Assembly (NCBI GenBank): GCA_023701135.1
Contig: JAMPXP010000003.1
Coordinates: 209,388 to 273,387 of the forward strand
DNA: 64,000 bases
Reading direction: 5' to 3'
Source of the DNA: Desulfobacula sp.
GTDB lineage: Bacteria; Desulfobacterota; Desulfobacteria; Desulfobacterales; Desulfobacteraceae
Both the position numbers and the translations under genes were made by a program. Within the stretch, counting starts at the first letter, position 1. Each line of letters opens with the position of its first letter. This document shows, piece after piece, positions 60,841 to 64,000 of the stretch. The notes under the pieces were generated by a model. That model saw only the letters and a program-made list of their open reading frames with translations, ran no database searches and was not told the origin of the DNA.

Positions 60841-62247
60841 TTAATCCGCCTCAATCGCATCCAGGACCTGCCCGATAAACTCCTCGTGGCTCCAGGACGT
60901 GTCATGGGTGACCCCGAGCCTCACCACCACCAGATCCCTGGACGGGATCACGGCCACGATCTGGCCGTTAAACCCGCCGCAATAATACAGGTCCCTGGGT
61001 AGGGACGGAAATTTGCGATGGTTCGGATTGTCCTTAGCCCCGGCATTGAGCCAGAAAAGGGCCCCGTATTCCCCCATGGGCGCTTTGGCTGTGGGCGTGG
61101 TGGAATATTCCATCCAGCCCTGGGGCAGGATCTCTTCATTGTTCCAGACCCCCCTGTTTTTTAGAAACAGGCCAAACCTGGCCCAGTCCCTGGCCGTTGC
61201 AAACATATAACTGGACCCCACAAAGGACCCGGAGGCATCGGGTTCCATCACTGCCGAATGGGCACCGATTCGATTAAACAGTCTTTCCTTTGAAAATTTG
61301 TGCCAGGCCACAAGGCTTCCCCCCACCTGGTACGTCACCATCCGGGCAATGATATTGGCGGTGCCGCTGGAATAATTCCAAACCGTATCCGGCGCCGCCG
61401 CCAAAGGCTTGGCCGCCGCATAACCGGCCATGGATTTGGCCCCGTACAGCATATGGGTCGCATCTGTAAACGGGCCGTAGACCTCTTCAAATTCCAGGCC
61501 CGAAGACATGCGCAGCATCATGTCCAGGGTAATCCCGCGCCTCGGATCATCCGGGTTTTCCCAGGCCGCCACCGGGGCCGGGGCATAGATATCCAGGCCC
61601 TTTTCCTTGACCAGGATGCCCACCAGGGCATTGGTCACGCTTTTGGCCATGGACCAGCCCAGCATGGGCGTATCCCGGCCAAAGCCGTCGGCATACTGCT
61701 CGGCAATGATCCGATCTCCCAGGACCACCACAATGGCCCGGGTGTTTCGCTTCGTATCGGGTCCGGGCTCGGTAAAGGCTTCGTTCATTGCGTTTTTCAG
61801 CTTTTCCGGGTTGACCTTTTCCGGCAGCCGGCCCAGCTCAACCCCTTCTCCCTGGGGCCAGGGTTCGACACTCTTTTGAAATTCATATAAGGACATGGTG
61901 TTGATCTGTTTATCGAGCGTCTCCCGGTCCGTATCCACGACCAGGGTGCATCCGCATCCCTCCCGGTACACGGCGGTCATGGGCTTCCAGGAACCAAAAG
62001 CCGTGGCCGTGACAGTCTTGTTTTTCCGGTCCACCTTCACCCGGACAGGCTGAAACAGGATATGGGTGGGCTTAACATCCTGTTCAAAGACCTGGTCCGG
62101 ATCACGGCCGGCCAGGAAAACCTGGGAACAGACATATTTGGCCGAATACCCGGTGCCAATGGGCATGGCCCCATCCAGATAATAGGCCCCGAACCCGATC
62201 ACGCCAATAAAAACAAGGCCCAGGAGCCATTTCATCATTTTTTTCAT
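60841..62247 (-). CDS. Exported or membrane-anchored beta-lactamase-fold serine hydrolase
   Basis: A 468-residue protein with one N-terminal membrane segment (about residues 6-24). The beta-lactamase/class C-like domain has SMAK (SXXK) near residue 200, NYSS at the YxN-like place near 290 and a C-terminal GGFNGQ in place of KTG. Relatives are esterases or peptidases rather than resistance enzymes. A peptidoglycan-peptide or ester substrate is possible. The frame opens at 62274; the ATG at 62247 has GGAGAG upstream. First gene of the run with the radical SAM protein and cinA. Confidence 0.85.
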   Translation of the reverse strand: MKKMMKWLLGLVFIGVIGFGAYYLDGAMPIGTGYSAKYVCSQVFLAGRDPDQVFEQDVKPTHILFQPVRVKVDRKNKTVTATAFGSWKPMTAVYREGCGCTLVVDTDRETLDKQINTMSLYEFQKSVEPWPQGEGVELGRLPEKVNPEKLKNAMNEAFTEPGPDTKRNTRAIVVVLGDRIIAEQYADGFGRDTPMLGWSMAKSVTNALVGILVKEKGLDIYAPAPVAAWENPDDPRRGITLDMMLRMSSGLEFEEVYGPFTDATHMLYGAKSMAGYAAAKPLAAAPDTVWNYSSGTANIIARMVTYQVGGSLVAWHKFSKERLFNRIGAHSAVMEPDASGSFVGSSYMFATARDWARFGLFLKNRGVWNNEEILPQGWMEYSTTPTAKAPMGEYGALFWLNAGAKDNPNHRKFPSLPRDLYYCGGFNGQIVAVIPSRDLVVVRLGVTHDTSWSHEEFIGQVLDAIEAD

Positions 62248-62352
62248 TTGCTCTCCTTCATCTTTCAAAACCATTCATTTCCATGCAGGACTTGTATCAG
62301 TTTCAGGCCGGACAGGCAAACAGGTTTTTTATGAATTCACCGCCCCAATCCC

Positions 62353-62381
62353 TTGACATCCCCTTCCCGGGCTTATATGCT
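62353..62381 (+). promoter_or_regulatory. Candidate sigma-70 promoter of the small lipoprotein gene
   Basis: TTGACA (62353-62358) and TATGCT (62376-62381) are exactly 17 bases apart, with transcription starting near 62388 and a leader of about 65 bases. Confidence 0.6.
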
Positions 62382-62452
62382 CCCATTCGTAAACCGGAGC
62401 CCTGAACCCCCGGAACTCGTAAAACCCGGAACCCATAACACAAGGATATCCA

Positions 62453-62713
62453 ATGAAAGCAATGATAAAACTGATTGCCCTGGCCCTGCTCGTTTCTTTA
62501 GTCCTTTTCGGTTGCAGCAAGGTGAACCGGGAAAATTATGACAAAATCAAGGTGGGCATGGAATATTCCCAGGTCATCAACCTCATCGGCGAGCCGGACA
62601 AATGTGATGCCGCCCTGGGCATGAAAAACTGTGTCTGGGGAAATGAGACCAAAAACATCACCATCGGCTTTGTTGCGGAAAAGGTGGTCATGCCCACGAT
62701 GACCGGGCTTTAG
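62453..62713 (+). CDS. Small lipoprotein, BamE/DUF3862-like
   Basis: An 86-residue lipoprotein with a signal peptide and lipobox LFGC ending at Cys21. The mature part has the short BamE/SmpA-like pattern: YDKIKVGMEYSQVINLIGEP, then a Cys-bearing loop (CDAALGMKNCVWG). The role is unknown; related folds scaffold outer-membrane proteins. AAGG lies upstream of the ATG. The stop TAG runs into nine G residues (62713-62721). Confidence 0.78.
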   Translation: MKAMIKLIALALLVSLVLFGCSKVNRENYDKIKVGMEYSQVINLIGEPDKCDAALGMKNCVWGNETKNITIGFVAEKVVMPTMTGL

Positions 62714-62847
62714 GGGGGGGGTAAGGGTGAGCTATTTATATTTAATATATAACCTCAAATTCATCAAAATAAAAGTTTGTACATAGGGATAAACTCTTAT
62801 AGAATTAAGTCGAATAGTTGAATTAGTTTAAACAAACCGTTCCAGTC

Positions 62848-63352
62848 GTTAGGCTTTTGAATATTCACTTGCATGTTTGATTATTAATTTATCTAATTCT
62901 TGTCTGTTTTTATTAAAATCTTTGATAGGTTGTTCTATTAGGTCGCTGGGTCTATCAGGAAAGTTTGCGACTATTATTTTTTGTAAACATACGCAAGAAT
63001 TCATAAACTTTTCGGATTGTTCTCTCAATAAAGGAAAGTAGATGTAAGCCAATATCATAGCCCTCCTTGCTTGAGCTGGTGGATTTTTATTGTGCTCTTC
63101 CAACGAATTTAAATGATATAGACTGTTTCCCCATTCTTGACTGTCTGATACTAATCCTGCGAACTCTTCAAACTTTGTTCTGAGCCAAATTTTTCTTTGA
63201 TGTTTTTTATCAAACCAATCTCTTATTAATGAAAAAAATTGCGATATTACAGCACCTGCAATAGCAGACCCCGCAGAAATTGTAGCGATTACCAATGTAT
63301 TTTCTAATGCCATGATTACCTTTTTAAATCCAAATTTGTTTATGAGCCTAAC
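62848..63352 (-). mobile_element. Possible single integron-type gene cassette
   Basis: The gene at 62849-63313 is flanked on its coding strand by GTTAGGC (63352-63346), 32 bases before the ATG, and by GCCTAAC (62854-62848), inside which its TAA stop lies. These fit the integron core site GTTRRRY and inverse core RYYYAAC. I could not find complete attC sites or an integrase, so this would be a degraded or stray cassette. Confidence 0.4.
62849..63313 (-). CDS. Hypothetical membrane-anchored protein of a type common in integron cassettes
   Basis: A 154-residue protein. Residues 7-28 are a hydrophobic membrane segment, followed by a basic helix (RDWFDKKHQRKIWLRTKFEE) and a helical cytoplasmic part to the end. 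Proteins with this start (ISAGSAIAGAVISQ, then DKKHQRK) recur in Vibrio superintegron cassettes and other islands; this is my recollection. Function is unknown. The region is clearly more AT-rich than the rest of the window, consistent with transfer. It ends ...KA with the stop inside GCCTAAC. Confidence 0.7.
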   Translation of the reverse strand: MALENTLVIATISAGSAIAGAVISQFFSLIRDWFDKKHQRKIWLRTKFEEFAGLVSDSQEWGNSLYHLNSLEEHNKNPPAQARRAMILAYIYFPLLREQSEKFMNSCVCLQKIIVANFPDRPSDLIEQPIKDFNKNRQELDKLIIKHASEYSKA

Positions 63353-63370
63353 ACATTAATGAATTAATGT
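63353..63370. repeat. Inverted repeat next to the cassette core site
   Basis: ACATTAAT (63353-63360) and ATTAATGT (63363-63370) form an 8-bp inverted repeat with a 2-base centre, directly abutting the GCCTAAC at 63346-63352. It may be a stem of a degenerate attC or a simple regulatory palindrome. Confidence 0.45.
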
Positions 63371-63437
63371 GCCGATCAGTTTAAAATGTAAAATTAAACA
63401 TTTGGGTGAAAATCCTCATAGTAAAATAAATAGCTTT

Positions 63438-63836
63438 TTAAAAGAAACTCATGTCCGAGACTTCTGCATCATCTAAAAGATCATATCTCACAAACTTACC
63501 ATCCCGATACTCTACAGCAATATACTTAGCAAAATCTTTGTCATATGCCGTTATGAATGTTGTACTTCCCTCAACCTTTATATTACATTTTGTGTTAGTT
63601 CGTCTTAGTCTTTTATATGCCCTATCTTTATCAATCTTTGGGTCTGTCCAATTGTTCAATTTATGATTCACAGAATCTGCTGTTTTAGCGAATGAATCAC
63701 TTAAACCAGCATAGGCATCTTTCATCCCACTTTTGAAATTTTTGGCTTTGTTCCCAGGCTCAGATATTGCCTTAATTACTATACCAATAATTGTAAGCAT
63801 TCCAAGCCCCAGAAAAGTATTAACCAGTGTTTCCAT
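63438..63836 (-). CDS. Hypothetical membrane-anchored protein
   Basis: A 132-residue protein, unrecognised. The N-terminus is a membrane segment (about residues 5-24). The C-terminal half (about 75-132) is a small mixed domain that reads like a PepSY/BON-type beta unit (NIKVEGSTTFITAYDKDFAK). The frame opens at 63857; the ATG at 63836 has GGAG upstream. It is in the same AT-rich stretch and orientation as the cassette-like gene. The remaining 164 bases to the window end hold nothing I can identify. Confidence 0.6.
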   Translation of the reverse strand: METLVNTFLGLGMLTIIGIVIKAISEPGNKAKNFKSGMKDAYAGLSDSFAKTADSVNHKLNNWTDPKIDKDRAYKRLRRTNTKCNIKVEGSTTFITAYDKDFAKYIAVEYRDGKFVRYDLLDDAEVSDMSFF

Positions 63837-64000
63837 TAGATCTCCATCATATTTCACTACTGTCCAAAATAAATTAAAATTTTCAATTTTGGTATTTTAA
63901 AACCGCGAGAATTCAACACCCGACTTCATTTCCAAAAATCAGGTTATATTTTCTCTTTACTTCACTTTCAGAGCCCTCTGAAAGGCAATTCCATTTGCAA

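Noticed and set aside
61300..61890. Plus-strand frame of 196 codons opposite the serine hydrolase.
   Set aside because: It is a shadow of the SMAK-containing hydrolase in a GC-richer region; long antisense frames are expected there.
62713..62721. A phase-variable tract (nine G).
   Set aside because: It begins at the last base of the lipoprotein stop codon, so slippage would not change the protein, and it lies outside any recognisable promoter.
62848..63370. A complete integron or full attC sites.
   Set aside because: Only core-type 7-mers and one short inverted repeat are present. The paired second core of an attC and an integrase were not found.
1..64000. CRISPR arrays, rRNA genes, insertion sequences and prophage genes.
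   Set aside because: No regularly spaced repeats, rRNA motifs, transposase or phage structural frames were seen on either strand.

Overview
The window looks like chromosomal sequence from a sulfate-reducing Desulfobacterota, most likely Desulfobacteraceae. The main reason is a complete qrcABCD operon (menaquinone:type I cytochrome c3 reductase complex), a signature of sulfate reducers with periplasmic hydrogenases or formate dehydrogenases. CcsA/ResB (system II) cytochrome c maturation, many iron-sulfur proteins, a radical SAM/B12-type enzyme and moderate GC fit this. No rRNA, CRISPR array, IS element or prophage was seen. There is one tRNA, and no gene-free stretch longer than about 300 bases.

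Layout. 0-6.3 kb: a partial PlsC-like acyltransferase, then a tRNA-modification run (NIL-ferredoxin, mnmA, mtaB), a cysteine-rich redox protein and a TerB/J-domain protein. 6.4-16.9 kb: housekeeping genes guaB-dnaE, a YciO-type protein, sppA and hisC-cmk-rpsA. 17-26 kb: a NamZ-like exo-muramidase, RNase HI, PlsB, a fused MurU/AmgK-like enzyme, plant-type DapB and small membrane or J-domain proteins. 26-37.7 kb: recD2, the qrc operon with an extra 52-residue membrane protein, ccsA-resB and an orphan recD. 37.8-43.3 kb: a TyrR-like sigma-54 activator, hemL-mpl-(membrane protein)-bacteriohemerythrin and tRNA-Lys(CUU). 43.4-52.4 kb: an unrecognised envelope cluster. 52.5-62.7 kb: a TetR regulator, a CoA-transferase/GNAT fusion, rlmD, cinA, a radical SAM protein and a serine hydrolase. 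62.7-64 kb: AT-rich accessory DNA with an integron-cassette-like gene.

Functional links. NamZ-like protein, the MurU/AmgK fusion and Mpl together outline peptidoglycan recycling. The qrc and ccs genes provide a periplasm-to-quinone electron route and the haem attachment it needs. The most novel region is 43.4-52.4 kb. It holds a five-gene operon (exported anchor protein, TPR lipoprotein, degenerate histidine-kinase-like ATPase domain, receptor-like coiled-coil membrane protein, and ExeA-type AAA ATPase fused to an OmpA peptidoglycan-binding domain) divergent from a second TPR lipoprotein. It looks like a trans-envelope machine with built-in sensing, but its function cannot be named from sequence alone.

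All family calls come from reading motifs by eye. No database search was run.
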